Below, piece after piece: positions 53,088 to 61,708 of a stretch of 64,000 nucleotides of DNA (position 1 is its first letter; the number at the start of each line of letters is the position of its first letter). The notes under the pieces were generated by a model. That model searched no databases. It was not told the DNA's origin and saw nothing but the letters and a program-made list of their open reading frames with translations. The DNA is from Actinomadura_E scrupuli (GTDB lineage: Bacteria > Actinomycetota > Actinomycetes > Streptosporangiales > Streptosporangiaceae). The stretch covers positions 558,001 through 622,000 of the forward strand of contig NZ_JBPCCU010000003.1 in assembly GCF_050971785.1 (NCBI RefSeq), read 5' to 3'. A program made the position numbers and the translations under genes.

Positions 53088-53468
53088 TCAGGTGAGGACG
53101 ATCCTGATGCCTACCGTCCCGGTCTCGCCGCGCCGGAGCCTGCTGCCGAACAGGGTGAGGAAGCCGAGCAGCCCGTACTTGCGCTTCAGCAGGGTCCGGT
53201 AGGCGGCGGTCTCGCTCGCGGAGAGGATCTCCGCTACGCCGGCGACGGGTTCGCCGGTCGGCCTGCCGCGCAGGTCGCAGGGCCCGACCAGGACGTCCGC
53301 CCGGTTGCGGATCCGCTTGACCTTCCAGGAGTCGGCGACGGTCCAGATGCCGAGCCCGTCGCCGTCCCTGACGACCCAGACGGGGGTGGCGACCGTGCTG
53401 CCATCCTTCTTGTACGTGGTGACGAGCAGGTATTTTCCGGCCGCGAGCCGGTCCAGCGTGGACTCCAT
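53088..53468 (-). CDS. PPOX-class pyridoxamine 5'-phosphate oxidase-like protein (F420-type)
   Basis: A 126-aa split-barrel protein with LLVTTYKKDGSTVATPVWVV, WKVKRIRNRADVLVGPCDLRG and a C-terminal IRIVL strand. This short form is typical of F420H2-dependent reductases of mycobacteria and actinomycetes. It is probably co-transcribed with the esterase. The F420 assignment is by family only. Confidence 0.85.
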   Translation of the reverse strand: MESTLDRLAAGKYLLVTTYKKDGSTVATPVWVVRDGDGLGIWTVADSWKVKRIRNRADVLVGPCDLRGRPTGEPVAGVAEILSASETAAYRTLLKRKYGLLGFLTLFGSRLRRGETGTVGIRIVLT

Positions 53469-53615
53469 GCCGGGAGCCTAGAGGGCCGAGCCGAGATCGA
53501 CGAGGAAGCGGGACAAAACGATCCGGCGGCGGAAGTTCCTTGTGCGCTGCCGGGTGCGAGCGGCTCGCGTGCGACCTGTGCGTGGTTTGTGAGGCATGCG
53601 CGGCAGCCCGCCGGC

Positions 53616-53736
53616 ATGAGCTATGGATTCCAGGTCGAGGGCCTGGACAAACGATTCGGAAAGACCACCGCGCTACGCCGGCTGATCGGGCTCACCGGGC
53701 AGTACCCCTCGGTCGACGAGGATCTCACGGGGATGT
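53616..53736 (+). pseudogene. Decayed DrrA-type ABC ATPase
   Basis: The frame from ATG 53616 begins MSYGFQVEGLDKRFGKTTAL and continues after a deletion with IGLTGQYPSVDEDLTGM. The first part is the start of a DrrA-like nucleotide-binding domain and the second is its Q-loop region. Walker A and everything after the Q-loop are gone. It abuts the GNAT gene. Confidence 0.75.
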
Positions 53737-53740
53737 TGCG

Positions 53741-54301
53741 TTACGACGCCTGCTTGGCCGCCCGCCACTCCGGCGCAAGCACCGACCAGACCTCCATGTC
53801 GTGCCGTTTCCCCCGGTACGGGTAGCTCTCCCGCAGTACGCCGTCCTTCGTCATCCCGAGCCGCCGGGCCACGGCGATGCTGGCCTCATTCGCTGCCGAG
53901 ACCAGCCACTCCACGCGGTGGATGCCCCGCTCCTCGATGGCCCAATCGATGGCCACGCGCGCCGCTCTGGTCACCAGACCCTTGCCCACCGCCGACGGCT
54001 CCAGCCAGCAGCCCGCCTCGGCGATGCCCTCCGCGACGTCCATCGTCCGGAAGAGGACTCCGCCGACCAGCTTGCCGTCCGTCCAGATGCCGTCGATCCG
54101 CCCGGCGTCGGCCGCAGCCTTCTCCGCGTACGCCTGGAGGAACGCCCGGCTCGACTCCAGGTCCGTGACGACGTCCGGCAGCGCGATGTGCTGCCCGACG
54201 AACTCCCGCCCTCGGTCCATGTGGGTCAGGAATTCCTCGGCCCGCCACGGGTCGAGCGGACGCAGCTCCGCCCCGTCGTCGCCCAGGAATATCGCGTACA
54301 T
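53741..54301 (-). CDS. RimJ/RimL-type GNAT acetyltransferase
   Basis: A 186-aa GNAT. WLEPSAVGKGLVTRAARVAIDWA holds the acetyl-CoA loop and VSAANEASIAVARRLGMTKDGVLRESYPYRGKRHDMEVWSVLAPEW the closing strands, both like ribosomal-protein or aminoglycoside-type acetyltransferases. GGAGAGAAG directly precedes ATG 54301. The acceptor is unknown. Confidence 0.88.
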   Translation of the reverse strand: MYAIFLGDDGAELRPLDPWRAEEFLTHMDRGREFVGQHIALPDVVTDLESSRAFLQAYAEKAAADAGRIDGIWTDGKLVGGVLFRTMDVAEGIAEAGCWLEPSAVGKGLVTRAARVAIDWAIEERGIHRVEWLVSAANEASIAVARRLGMTKDGVLRESYPYRGKRHDMEVWSVLAPEWRAAKQAS

Positions 54302-54486
54302 CTTCTCTCCACGGTCGAAACCAGCGCACACACTGCGAGGGGATCTTCTCACGGGCGTCTGATGAGCCCCTCAAGCCCACAGGTGAGACCCCACTTCGCT
54401 GCCGCGCGGGCCGGCAGCGTGAATCACAGGCCTCATGACCGCAGGCGGCGACGCCCGCGGTCGTGAGATCCGCCACGGCGAACTCG

Positions 54487-54672
54487 TCAGGTCCGGTGCG
54501 CCGCTCGGGTGGCTCCCATCACCGCGAGCGTGGCGCCGACGGCGAGTGCGATGGCGAAGGTCGTCATCACGGTCTCCATGCCGGTGTACCGCAGAACGAT
54601 GTTGAAAAGTATCGAGGGCCCGCCCATCCCAGCGTAGGCGATGACGAACCAGAGTGCCCAGGCAGGCTGCTC
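54487..54672 (-). pseudogene. C-terminal piece of a transporter
   Basis: The frame ends at TGA 54487-54489 and encodes two hydrophobic helices (WALWFVIAYAGMGGPSILFN and VMTTFAIALAVGATLAVM). This resembles the last helices of an MFS-type carrier. It has no start and its upstream end coincides with the end of the methyltransferase gene. It is probably the left-over tail of a disrupted transporter. Confidence 0.6.
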
Positions 54673-55576
54673 AGCCCGGGCGGCGTCCCCATGCCGAGAT
54701 CAGCGGCGCGAGGGTGAGGTCGAGGTCGCCGGCATCGACGGCGGCCAGGTGCGCGTCGATCTCGACGTCGTTGGCCAGCCCCGCGGCGAGCAACTCGGCG
54801 CGGACCATGCGCACCGTCGCGGTCTCCAGCCGGTCGCAGGCCACCCCGCCGACCGGGAAGCAGCCGGCCGCCGTGACATCGACCAGGCCCGCCGCCCGCA
54901 ACGCCCGCGGCAGCGTACGGCCGTAGCGCAGATCGGCGCCGCGGCGGGTCATCAACTCCCGGACGGCGCGCCGCAGCCGGTTGGCGCGCCGCTGCGCAGG
55001 GCCGACCTCATCGAGGCAGGCCAGCGGCTGCAGCTCGGTGTCGGCATCCTCTACCAATAGCCAACCGCCGGGCCGCAGCGCCGCCACCATGCTCGCCAGC
55101 GCCCGGGCACGGTCGGGCACGTGAACGAGCACGAGCCGCGCGTGTACCAGGTCAAACGTGCCCGGCTGCGGTGGTGGGTCCCCGACGATGTCGTGCCGGA
55201 GCACCTCGTACCCGCCGTGCGGGTCCAACCAGGCCGGATTGATGTCCGTGGCCAGCACGTAACCGGTTGGTCCAACGGCCGCGGCGAGTGCCTCGGGAAT
55301 GCTGGGGCCTCCGGCACCGACTTCCCAGCAGCGCCGGCCCGCGCTCACTCCGAGCCGGTCGAAGTGCCCACGCGTGACACCGTCGAACAGCTCGGCCAGC
55401 CAGGTGAACCGCTCGCCCGCCTCCACCCTGGCGTTGTCGAGCAGGTAACGGTGATCCGGGGAAGACTCGGGGGCGTCCGGCGATGGGGGCCCGGACCGCA
55501 CGCCAGCAGTATTCACCGGCCCGCCCGCGGTCGTGTCCGGCTCGGGCCCGGGGCCGACGGGCTGCGATGAACTCAT
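54671..55576 (-). CDS. Class I SAM-dependent methyltransferase
   Basis: A 301-aa methyltransferase of the UbiE/Methyltransf_25 type. A disordered N-terminal ~35 residues precede GRRCWEVGAGGPSIPEAL (motif I), YVLATDINPAWLD and FDLVHARLVLVHVPDRARAL. ATG 55576 follows GAGGA. The acceptor is unknown; it resembles small-molecule O/N-methyltransferases. Confidence 0.9.
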   Translation of the reverse strand: MSSSQPVGPGPEPDTTAGGPVNTAGVRSGPPSPDAPESSPDHRYLLDNARVEAGERFTWLAELFDGVTRGHFDRLGVSAGRRCWEVGAGGPSIPEALAAAVGPTGYVLATDINPAWLDPHGGYEVLRHDIVGDPPPQPGTFDLVHARLVLVHVPDRARALASMVAALRPGGWLLVEDADTELQPLACLDEVGPAQRRANRLRRAVRELMTRRGADLRYGRTLPRALRAAGLVDVTAAGCFPVGGVACDRLETATVRMVRAELLAAGLANDVEIDAHLAAVDAGDLDLTLAPLISAWGRRPG

Positions 55577-56010
55577 GCCCACATCCTCACGACCTACCGC
55601 GTGCTGTGTCAGCGCGACACGGGATGAAACCAGACACAGCCTGGCTCCAGCCAACCGGGCCGACCCCTCACCCTCGACCGACGACGACCATCCCCACCGC
55701 CCGGACGCGCCCGCCGAGCCCGAGAACTCGCGTTCGAAGCCGTACGGGTTCGCTGACTGGACAGACCACCCCATGCGCCGATTTGTAGAGGCACCACAAC
55801 ACCGGCGAGGAGCTCGGCGCCTTTCACCTCGACCAGATCAGGCTCAGCGACGACGACACGCCCGCTCAATCGAGTTTCGCGGCAGCATAATTAATTTCGA
55901 GGTTCGCGTTACTCGAATGGGGAAGGCGGAGGGAGTTCCGCGATAATGACTGTTATACCGGAACCTGGTTCTCGGTCACCGGCTGCGTGTGCTTCATCTC
56001 GGACGATGTC
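55577..56010. other. Intergenic gap before the Tn3-like element
   Basis: No full gene is seen. A plus-strand frame ending at TAA 55890 encodes a protein-like piece (TGEELGAFHLDQIRLSDDD) that begins after an in-frame stop at 55786, so it is a fragment. The DNA from ~55890 is AT-richer than average. Confidence 0.35.
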
Positions 56011-56011
56011 C

Positions 56012-56097
56012 GGGCTTGAGCAACAACCGAACGGAAAACGGCGTTAGCGAGCCGGTTCAGACGGAGTTGCCGCCGTTGGCCGGTCGGATGCGGGTGG
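56012..56097 (+). repeat. Left terminal inverted repeat of the Tn3-like element
   Basis: Opens GGGCTTGAGCAACAACCGAA. Compared with the right end it has five mismatches over 86 bp. The usual Tn3 repeat is 38 bp, so this one is unusually long. Confidence 0.88.
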
Positions 56098-56175
56098 GCA
56101 GGTCAGTGGGCAGATCTTGTAACGGTTCAGTGACTCTGTGTCACTCGTCTGCTGGTGTGCCCTACGTTGCGGCGT

Positions 56176-57317
56176 ATGCCGGTTGAGTTCCTGACGGATG
56201 ATGAGGCGGCGGCCTTCGGCCGGTACGTGGGGACTGTGTCGCAGGGTGATCTGGAGCGGGAGTTCTTCCTCGATGACGAGGACCGTGCGTTGGTGGATCG
56301 CCGTCGCGGCGACCACACGAAGCTCGGGTTCAGCCTGCAGCTGGTGACTGTCCGCTGGCTCGGGACGTTCCTGGAGGATCCCCTCGATGTGCCGGTGGCG
56401 GTGCTGGACTTCGTCGCTGAGCAGCTCGGAGTGGGCGATGCCTCGCAGGTGAAGAGGTATACCGAGCGGGCCAAGACGAAGCTGGATCATCAGTGGGAGA
56501 TCCGTCAGGTGTATGGGCTGAGGGAGTTCTCGGCGGCCGAGGCGGAGTTGCGGGCGTGGGTGGCGGCCCGCTCGTGGACGACGGGTGATGGCCCGAAGGC
56601 GATCTTCACCGACGCGGCGGGGTGGCTGCGGGAGCGGCAGGTGCTGCTTCCGGGCGTGAGCACGCTGGCCCGGCTGGTGGCCCAGGTCCGCGACGACACC
56701 ACCAGACGGTTGTGGGGTGTGCTGGAGGGGCTGCTGACGGTGGGGCAGCGGTACGTGCTGGATCAGCTCTTGGAGGTGCCGTCGAACTTGCGGGTGTCGG
56801 ACCTGGAGCGGTGGCGCAAGGGCCCGGTGCCTCGCGGGTCGGGACCGACGATGATCAAGGCGTTGGACCAGGTCGCGGAGGTGGTCGGGCTCGGTACGGC
56901 TGAGCTCGGTGTGGAGGCGCTGGTGCCGCCGCGCCGGCTGGCGGGGCTGGCCAAGTACGGGACGAGCGCGGACGCGTCCCAGCTTCGTCGCCACGCTGAC
57001 GGCCGCTGGCTGGCAGCCACGGCAAGAAGGGCGAGCTGCACCACCGCTATGAGCGGGGCCTGGAGAACCAGCTCGGCGTGCTCGGCCTGGTCCTGAACTG
57101 CGTCGTGCTGTGGACCACCGTCTACCTGGACGCCGCCGTCCGACAGCTCAAAGCCCAAGGCTGCCCCGTCCGCGACGAGGACATGGCCCGCTTGTCACCG
57201 CTGGTGAACCGGCACCTGGGGGTCCACGGCGCCTACAGCTTCGTCCTGCCCGAGCTGGCGCCCGGCGCCATCCGCGACCTGCGCGACCCCGACGCCGCCG
57301 AGGACGACGACCTTTGA
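56176..57317 (+). pseudogene. Internally deleted Tn3-family transposase (tnpA remnant)
   Basis: From ATG 56176 about 280 residues match the DUF4158/N-terminal DNA-binding part (PVEFLTDDEAAAFGRYVGTV, RLAGLAKYGTSADASQLRRH). Near 57017 the frame shifts into the last ~100 residues (GKKGELHHRYERGLENQLGV, RDEDMARLSPLVNRHLG). The DDE catalytic region, roughly 600 residues in relatives, is missing. It cannot transpose on its own, but the N-terminal part could still bind the repeats if expressed. Confidence 0.88.
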
Positions 57318-57351
57318 CACCTGGCAGGCGCCGGGAGCGCATCGGGGCAGG

Positions 57352-57460
57352 TCAGGTCGCTGGGCTGGCCGGGTTGACCTTCTCCGGGCCCTCGGTGTCC
57401 AGGAGTTCCTCGAACGAGCCGTACTGGGCGACCCTCTTACGGATGTTGATCTGCCGATCT
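57352..57460 (-). pseudogene. Possible ASCH-domain C-terminal fragment
   Basis: The minus-strand frame ending at TGA 57352 reads YGSFEELLDTEGPEKVNPAS, like the SFxxLLxxExPxxVxP end of ASCH proteins. Upstream is absent. Low certainty. Confidence 0.35.
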
Positions 57461-57478
57461 CCCGAGTGGAGGCGAAGG

Positions 57479-57910
57479 CTAGCCGAGGATACGGGTGAGC
57501 AGGCCGGTGAGCGTGTCGCGCTCGGTGGCCGATAGGGCGTCCAAGATGTCGTGTTGAACCCTCGTGAGTGTCGTATCCAGGTCTTCGAGCCGTCGTCGCC
57601 CGGCGGCGGTCAGGGTGACCAGGTTGCGGCGCCGGTCGGCGGGGTCTGGGGTGCGCGCGACGTGGCCTTGTTCTACCAGCTCATTGAGCATCGTGTTCAT
57701 GTCACTCTGGTCGATTCCGCATCGTTGGCAGATCTGCACCTGGCTGTCCGGGCCGAACTCGTCCAGCGCGGCGAGGATCGCGAAGTGATAGGCGTGCCCA
57801 CCGGCAGCGGCCATCGTTTCTTTGATGAGTCGATGTGCCCGAGCGGAAGCCCTGTTGATCAGCCAGCTGGGTTTGCAGCGCAGACGGGCCGGCGCTTCGT
57901 TCATCTCCAC
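57479..57910 (-). CDS. MarR-family regulator (Tn3-element cargo)
   Basis: A 143-aa winged-helix repressor with ICQRCGIDQSDMNTMLNELVEQGHV and PADRRRNLVTLTAAG. CQRC in the HTH is unusual and could serve as a thiol switch. GTG 57910 or ATG 57904 are candidate starts. The divergent gap contains three copies of a TTGGTC-x-x-x-CCAA-type dyad, the evident operators. Confidence 0.9.
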   Translation of the reverse strand: MEMNEAPARLRCKPSWLINRASARAHRLIKETMAAAGGHAYHFAILAALDEFGPDSQVQICQRCGIDQSDMNTMLNELVEQGHVARTPDPADRRRNLVTLTAAGRRRLEDLDTTLTRVQHDILDALSATERDTLTGLLTRILG

Positions 57911-57932
57911 GCACGAAGCCTAAGCCAATCCC

Positions 57933-57989
57933 TTGGTCCATCCAACGGACCTGGTGTACTCTTGGTCCGGCCAAGATTGGTCGATCCAA
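57933..57989. promoter_or_regulatory. Triple MarR operator array
   Basis: Three dyads of one design lie in 57 bases: TTGGTCCATCCAA (57933-57945), CTTGGTCCGGCCAAG (57961-57975) and TTGGTCGATCCAA (57977-57989). Each has TTGG-5-CCAA symmetry. They fill the region between the marR gene and the HbpS-like gene. Confidence 0.85.
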
Positions 57990-58008
57990 GAGATTGAAGG
58001 TAGGAACG

Positions 58009-58428
58009 ATGTCGCTCACCTTTGACGAAGCTCGGGCCGTCAGCGACCGCGTGCGCGAGCACGCTGCCAGAATCGGCGCGACGGTTACGGTCGCAATCGT
58101 CGACGGCGGCGGGCACCTGCAGGTTCTCGATCGCATGGACGGCGCGTCTCCGATGTCGGCCCGTATCGCCCCGGCGAAAGCATCCAGCGTTGCGCTGTTT
58201 CGTCGCGACGACAGTGACCTGATGGGCCTGCAGCAGGCCTACCCGGCGGTGTTCGCGCAGATAGTTGACGTGGCGGGAACACCCATCGTGGCCGGCAGGG
58301 CCGCTCGGCTGATCCGGCGCGGCGATGTCGTCGTCGGTGCGATCGCGATCGCCGGTGGGACGCTCGAACAGGATGACCAGTGCGCCGATGTCGGGGTCGG
58401 CTCCCTGTCACCCTCCGCGTCAGCATAG
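58009..58428 (+). CDS. GlcG/HbpS-family haem-binding-like protein
   Basis: A 139-aa protein of the GlcG/HbpS family (PF03928 type): LTFDEARAVSDRVREHA, VAIVDGGGHLQVLDRMDGA, AKASSVALFRRD, PIVAGRAARLIRRGDVVVGAIAIAGGTLEQDDQCA. Relatives bind haem or small oxidised ligands. AGGAA lies before ATG 58009. It is the MarR target in the Tn3-derived element. Confidence 0.88.
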   Translation: MSLTFDEARAVSDRVREHAARIGATVTVAIVDGGGHLQVLDRMDGASPMSARIAPAKASSVALFRRDDSDLMGLQQAYPAVFAQIVDVAGTPIVAGRAARLIRRGDVVVGAIAIAGGTLEQDDQCADVGVGSLSPSASA

Positions 58429-58625
58429 GCCTGTTCACCCGGTCAGGAGCTCCACGTAGCCGCGCCTCTCGTCGGAGCCCTCGACGACAGGAGGTCTCCA
58501 TGCTCGCCCTGCACCTGCTCCAGTCCGCGCGGTCGCCGTCCGCCCACCAACCCCAGACCAAGCCACGACGATCCACGCGGCCCCCACTGCCAGCCCCGCC
58601 GAACGGAAAGCCCACAGGGTCTACG

Positions 58626-58712
58626 CCACCCGCATCCGAACGGCCAACGGCGGTAACTCCGCCTGAACCGGCTTGCTAACGCCGTTTTCCGTTCGGTTGC
58701 TGCTCAAGCCCC
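58626..58712 (-). repeat. Right terminal inverted repeat of the Tn3-like element
   Basis: The 87-bp inverse of the left repeat, with five mismatches; on the minus strand it opens GGGGCTTGAGCAGCAACCGA. Confidence 0.88.
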
Positions 58713-58811
58713 GTGTCGGTGGGTTCGCTGTCGAGAATGCGGCGCCGGCTCCGTCCCAGGTACACCAGTGGCCACGACGGGCCGCGCGACAAAGAACGAA
58801 GGAGAACCACC

Positions 58812-59252
58812 ATGACGATTCAGCGGATGGACAACGTCGGCATCGTCGTCGACGACATGGATGCCGCCGTTGCCTTCTTCACCGAACTGGGCATGGAGCT
58901 GGAGGGCAAAGCGCAGGTCGAGGGCCCCTGGGTGGACCGCACCGTCGGACTCGACGGCGTCCGCTGCGACATCGCGATGATGCGGACCCCAGACGGCCAC
59001 AGCCGGCTGGAGCTGGCGAAGTACCAGACCCCCGCGGCGATCGACGCCGGGCAGCATGACCAGCCGCATAACACGCTGGGCATGCATCGCGTCATGTTCG
59101 CCGTCGACGACATCGAGGACACCCTTGCCCGCCTGCGCCCTCACGGCGCCGAACTCGTCGGTGATGTGACCCGGTACGAGGACAGCTACCTGCTCTGCTA
59201 CGTCCGCGGCCCCGAGGGGATCTTCGTCGGGTTGGCCGAGCAGCTCGGCTGA
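58812..59252 (+). CDS. VOC-family protein (glyoxalase-like)
   Basis: A 146-aa VOC fold with VGIVVDDMDAAVAFFTELGMELEG, GHSRLELAKYQTP, HRVMFAVDDIEDTLARLRPHGAELVG and LLCYVRGPEGIFVGLAEQLG. The Glu/His metal set is present in each half. AAGGAGAA precedes ATG 58812. It lies just outside the Tn3-like element and its promoter may be influenced by it. Confidence 0.9.
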   Translation: MTIQRMDNVGIVVDDMDAAVAFFTELGMELEGKAQVEGPWVDRTVGLDGVRCDIAMMRTPDGHSRLELAKYQTPAAIDAGQHDQPHNTLGMHRVMFAVDDIEDTLARLRPHGAELVGDVTRYEDSYLLCYVRGPEGIFVGLAEQLG

Positions 59253-59405
59253 TACGACATCTCCAGAGCCGTCCACTGACACCATCGAATCCAACGAGAT
59301 GCCTCATGATCAACGAGACGGCCGGTTCAAGGGGCCATCTCTTTGATCATGGGGCACCCAGGTCAGGAGGGCCACAATGCCTCAAGGTCACGGATCGGTC
59401 CTGCT

Positions 59406-60182
59406 CTAGGCGTCGCGTTTGCGTAGCAGCAGGCCCCCGGCCACGAGCGCGGCGGCGGCCCACCCGGCGGTGACGCCAAGACCGGCCCAGGGGCTGAGGG
59501 GAAGGCTGTGCAGATCAGTGGTGGCCTGGATGGCGAGCCCGGCGCTCATCGGCCCGACCTGCTGGAGCAGGCGCTGCCAGTGCGGATCGCCGATCACCTG
59601 GGAGAGGATCGGGAGGAGGTAGAGCAGGCCGAGGACGACCCCGGTGCTGGTCGCGGAGTCCCGCACGATGGCCGCGATGCCGAGGCTGAGCAGGGCGATC
59701 AGGGTCAGGTAGAGGATCGACCCGGCGGTCGCGCGTAGCGTCGGCCCGTCGGCCAGGGACAGGGCAGGGAAGCCGCGGGTGGCTGTGAAGCCGTGGCGGG
59801 GCAGGATGAGCCGCCCAGCCAGCAGCGACCCGAGGACCGCGATGGTTCCGGCGACGGCGACGACGCCGGCGAGAGTGATGGCCTTGGCCGCGAGGACGGT
59901 GGCCCGATGCGGCATCGCCGTGAGGGTGGTGCGGATCATGCCCGAGCTGAACTCGCCGCTGATGACCAGTACGGCCAGGATGGCGGCCAGCGCCTGGCCG
60001 ACCTCGACGCCGATGAGGCTGAGCTTGGTCAGGTCGCCGCCACAGCCGGCGGACGTGCATGTCACCACCGAGGTCGCCCCGGCGCTCAGGGCCACCGTCG
60101 CCGCGATCATGCCGAGCAGCAGCCACAGGGGGCCGGCGACGGTCCGTAGCTTCGTCCATTCCGCATGCAGCGCCGGACTCAT
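59406..60182 (-). CDS. ABC transporter permease (ABC-2 type)
   Basis: A 258-aa membrane protein with about six helices (LLLGMIAATVALSAGAT, VGQALAAILAVLVISGEF, ILYLTLIALLSLGIAAIV, ATSTGVVLGLLYLLPILS). Its start MSPALHAEWTKLRTVAGPLWL is typical of the actinomycete HAEWTKL permeases. GGAGG precedes ATG 60182, which shares ATGA with the preceding permease. Exported substrate unknown; drug or lipid is plausible. Confidence 0.9.
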   Translation of the reverse strand: MSPALHAEWTKLRTVAGPLWLLLGMIAATVALSAGATSVVTCTSAGCGGDLTKLSLIGVEVGQALAAILAVLVISGEFSSGMIRTTLTAMPHRATVLAAKAITLAGVVAVAGTIAVLGSLLAGRLILPRHGFTATRGFPALSLADGPTLRATAGSILYLTLIALLSLGIAAIVRDSATSTGVVLGLLYLLPILSQVIGDPHWQRLLQQVGPMSAGLAIQATTDLHSLPLSPWAGLGVTAGWAAAALVAGGLLLRKRDA

Positions 60183-61708
60183 GCGTCCCTCCTGCGAAGA
60201 AGGGCGGCTGCCACGGCCAGGCTTACCACCGCGTAGCCGGCCAGGACGGCGAGCCCGGCCCACGGTGCCAGCGGGTAGTACCCGTTGTACGGCGTAGAGA
60301 TGCTCGTGACCTGGTGATACGGCACAAGCGTCTGCTGGACGGCGAAGGCCGCGGCCGGCGTCACCCGGGTCAGCCAGTCCGCCACGCCGGCGGGCATGAA
60401 CGGGTTGGCGATCAAGACGTACGGCAGCACGATGGCCACGATGACGGTGGTGACCGCGCCGGCGCTGTGCCGGAAGATGGTGCCGGCGGAGAGGGCCAGG
60501 ATCGAGGCGGTCGAGAGCAGCGCCGCGGTCCCGATCGCCACCCGTAGTTCGGTCGAAGACGCCACCGGGAAGATGTACACGCCGTTGGCCCGGGCGAGCC
60601 GCTCGCCGAGCGGAGCCGCGACGACCACTCCCACCAGCCCGGCGACGAAGGTGCCGGCTCCCAGCACGATCGCCTTGGCCGCCAGCACCCGGCTCCGCCT
60701 CGGGCTGGCGGCCAGGGTGACGCGGATCAGGTTCTGCCGGTATTCCGTAGTGATGTACAGCGCCCCTACGACGATCACCGCGATCAGGGCGGCGAACGTG
60801 CCGGTGAGGATGTCTCCGAGGGTGCCGCCGGTGGGCAGGGTTTCGCGAACGGCGGGCGCTATGTCGCCGGCACCGGTCACCGTGAAGCCGCCGTCAGATC
60901 CCGTGAACGAACCCGACGTGTGCTGCGGGTAGCCGGCGAAGCTGGGGGATTCCCGTCCCACCTGGTCGCCTGCCCAGTTGCCACCGGCCCAGCGCCCCTG
61001 GATACGAAGATCCCCGAAGACGGCCGTGGACGCACTGCCGCGCGTGCCCATGCCGTGCACGGAAGGCGGAGATGCGACGAACAGCCCGCCCTGCGCGGTC
61101 GGTCCGAGCCCCCTCACGTGCACGGTGCCCACCTTGGTCCAGTCCGTGCCGTCGGCGGAGGCGTAGCCGGTGATCGCGTCGCCCGAGCGGTCCAGCCGCA
61201 GCCGGCGAACGGACGCGGCGGAGACAGGGCCGGGGAGGCCGGCCGTGTCGTTGACGTAGTCGTGCTGCATCCGCACGCCGTGGCTGCCGGTGACCATGAT
61301 CGCCGCGTAGGGTGATCCCTGGCGGGTGCTCTGCTTGATGATGAGCCCGGCCTTCGCCCACGGCACGATGCCAGGCCGCAGGTCCGCGGGACCCGTGGGG
61401 ATGCTGCTCCTGAGCGCGGAAACGGAGACGGTGAGGCTGCCGTTTCCGGTCAGCGGCCGGTGCACGAAGTAGAAGCTGTCGGTGACCGGCTCACCGCCGG
61501 GTCCGGTCGGAACGGGCGGTGCGCCCTTCTGATTGGCACTGACCCCGGCGAGCAGGGCGAACAGCACCATCATCAGCGCCGCCGCCACCGTACCGGTCAC
61601 CCAGCCCCGGACCGTCCAGAACTTGGTCCACTCCGCGTGCAGCACCTGGAGGAAGCCGTCCCGCTCACCCCGTTGGCCGGGTCGGTACGGCGTGGCGGTA
61701 GAGGTCAT
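60179..61708 (-). CDS. ABC transporter permease with an extracellular insert
   Basis: A 509-aa permease of the same HAEWTKF family, but residues ~65-290 form a soluble insert between the first and second helices. The insert looks like a beta-sandwich (DUF1349/lectin-like: SLTVSVSALRSS, QGSPYAAIMVTGSHGVRMQH, VRRLRLDRSGDAITGYASADG). It would sit outside the membrane and may bind a ligand. It is the middle gene of the ATPase-permease-permease operon and overlaps both neighbours as ATGA. Confidence 0.85.
   Translation of the reverse strand: MTSTATPYRPGQRGERDGFLQVLHAEWTKFWTVRGWVTGTVAAALMMVLFALLAGVSANQKGAPPVPTGPGGEPVTDSFYFVHRPLTGNGSLTVSVSALRSSIPTGPADLRPGIVPWAKAGLIIKQSTRQGSPYAAIMVTGSHGVRMQHDYVNDTAGLPGPVSAASVRRLRLDRSGDAITGYASADGTDWTKVGTVHVRGLGPTAQGGLFVASPPSVHGMGTRGSASTAVFGDLRIQGRWAGGNWAGDQVGRESPSFAGYPQHTSGSFTGSDGGFTVTGAGDIAPAVRETLPTGGTLGDILTGTFAALIAVIVVGALYITTEYRQNLIRVTLAASPRRSRVLAAKAIVLGAGTFVAGLVGVVVAAPLGERLARANGVYIFPVASSTELRVAIGTAALLSTASILALSAGTIFRHSAGAVTTVIVAIVLPYVLIANPFMPAGVADWLTRVTPAAAFAVQQTLVPYHQVTSISTPYNGYYPLAPWAGLAVLAGYAVVSLAVAAALLRRRDA

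Larger units (their letters stand above)
56011..58712. mobile_element. Tn3-family-derived element with deleted transposase
   Basis: Terminal inverted repeats (86 and 87 bp) start GGG(G)CTTGAGCA and end inside at 56097 and 58626. Flanks read ATGTC (56006-56010) and GTGTC (58713-58717), a near-perfect 5-bp target duplication as expected for Tn3. The transposase lacks its catalytic core, and no resolvase was found, so it is non-autonomous. Cargo: a MarR regulator, a GlcG/HbpS-like protein and a possible ASCH fragment. Confidence 0.82.
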
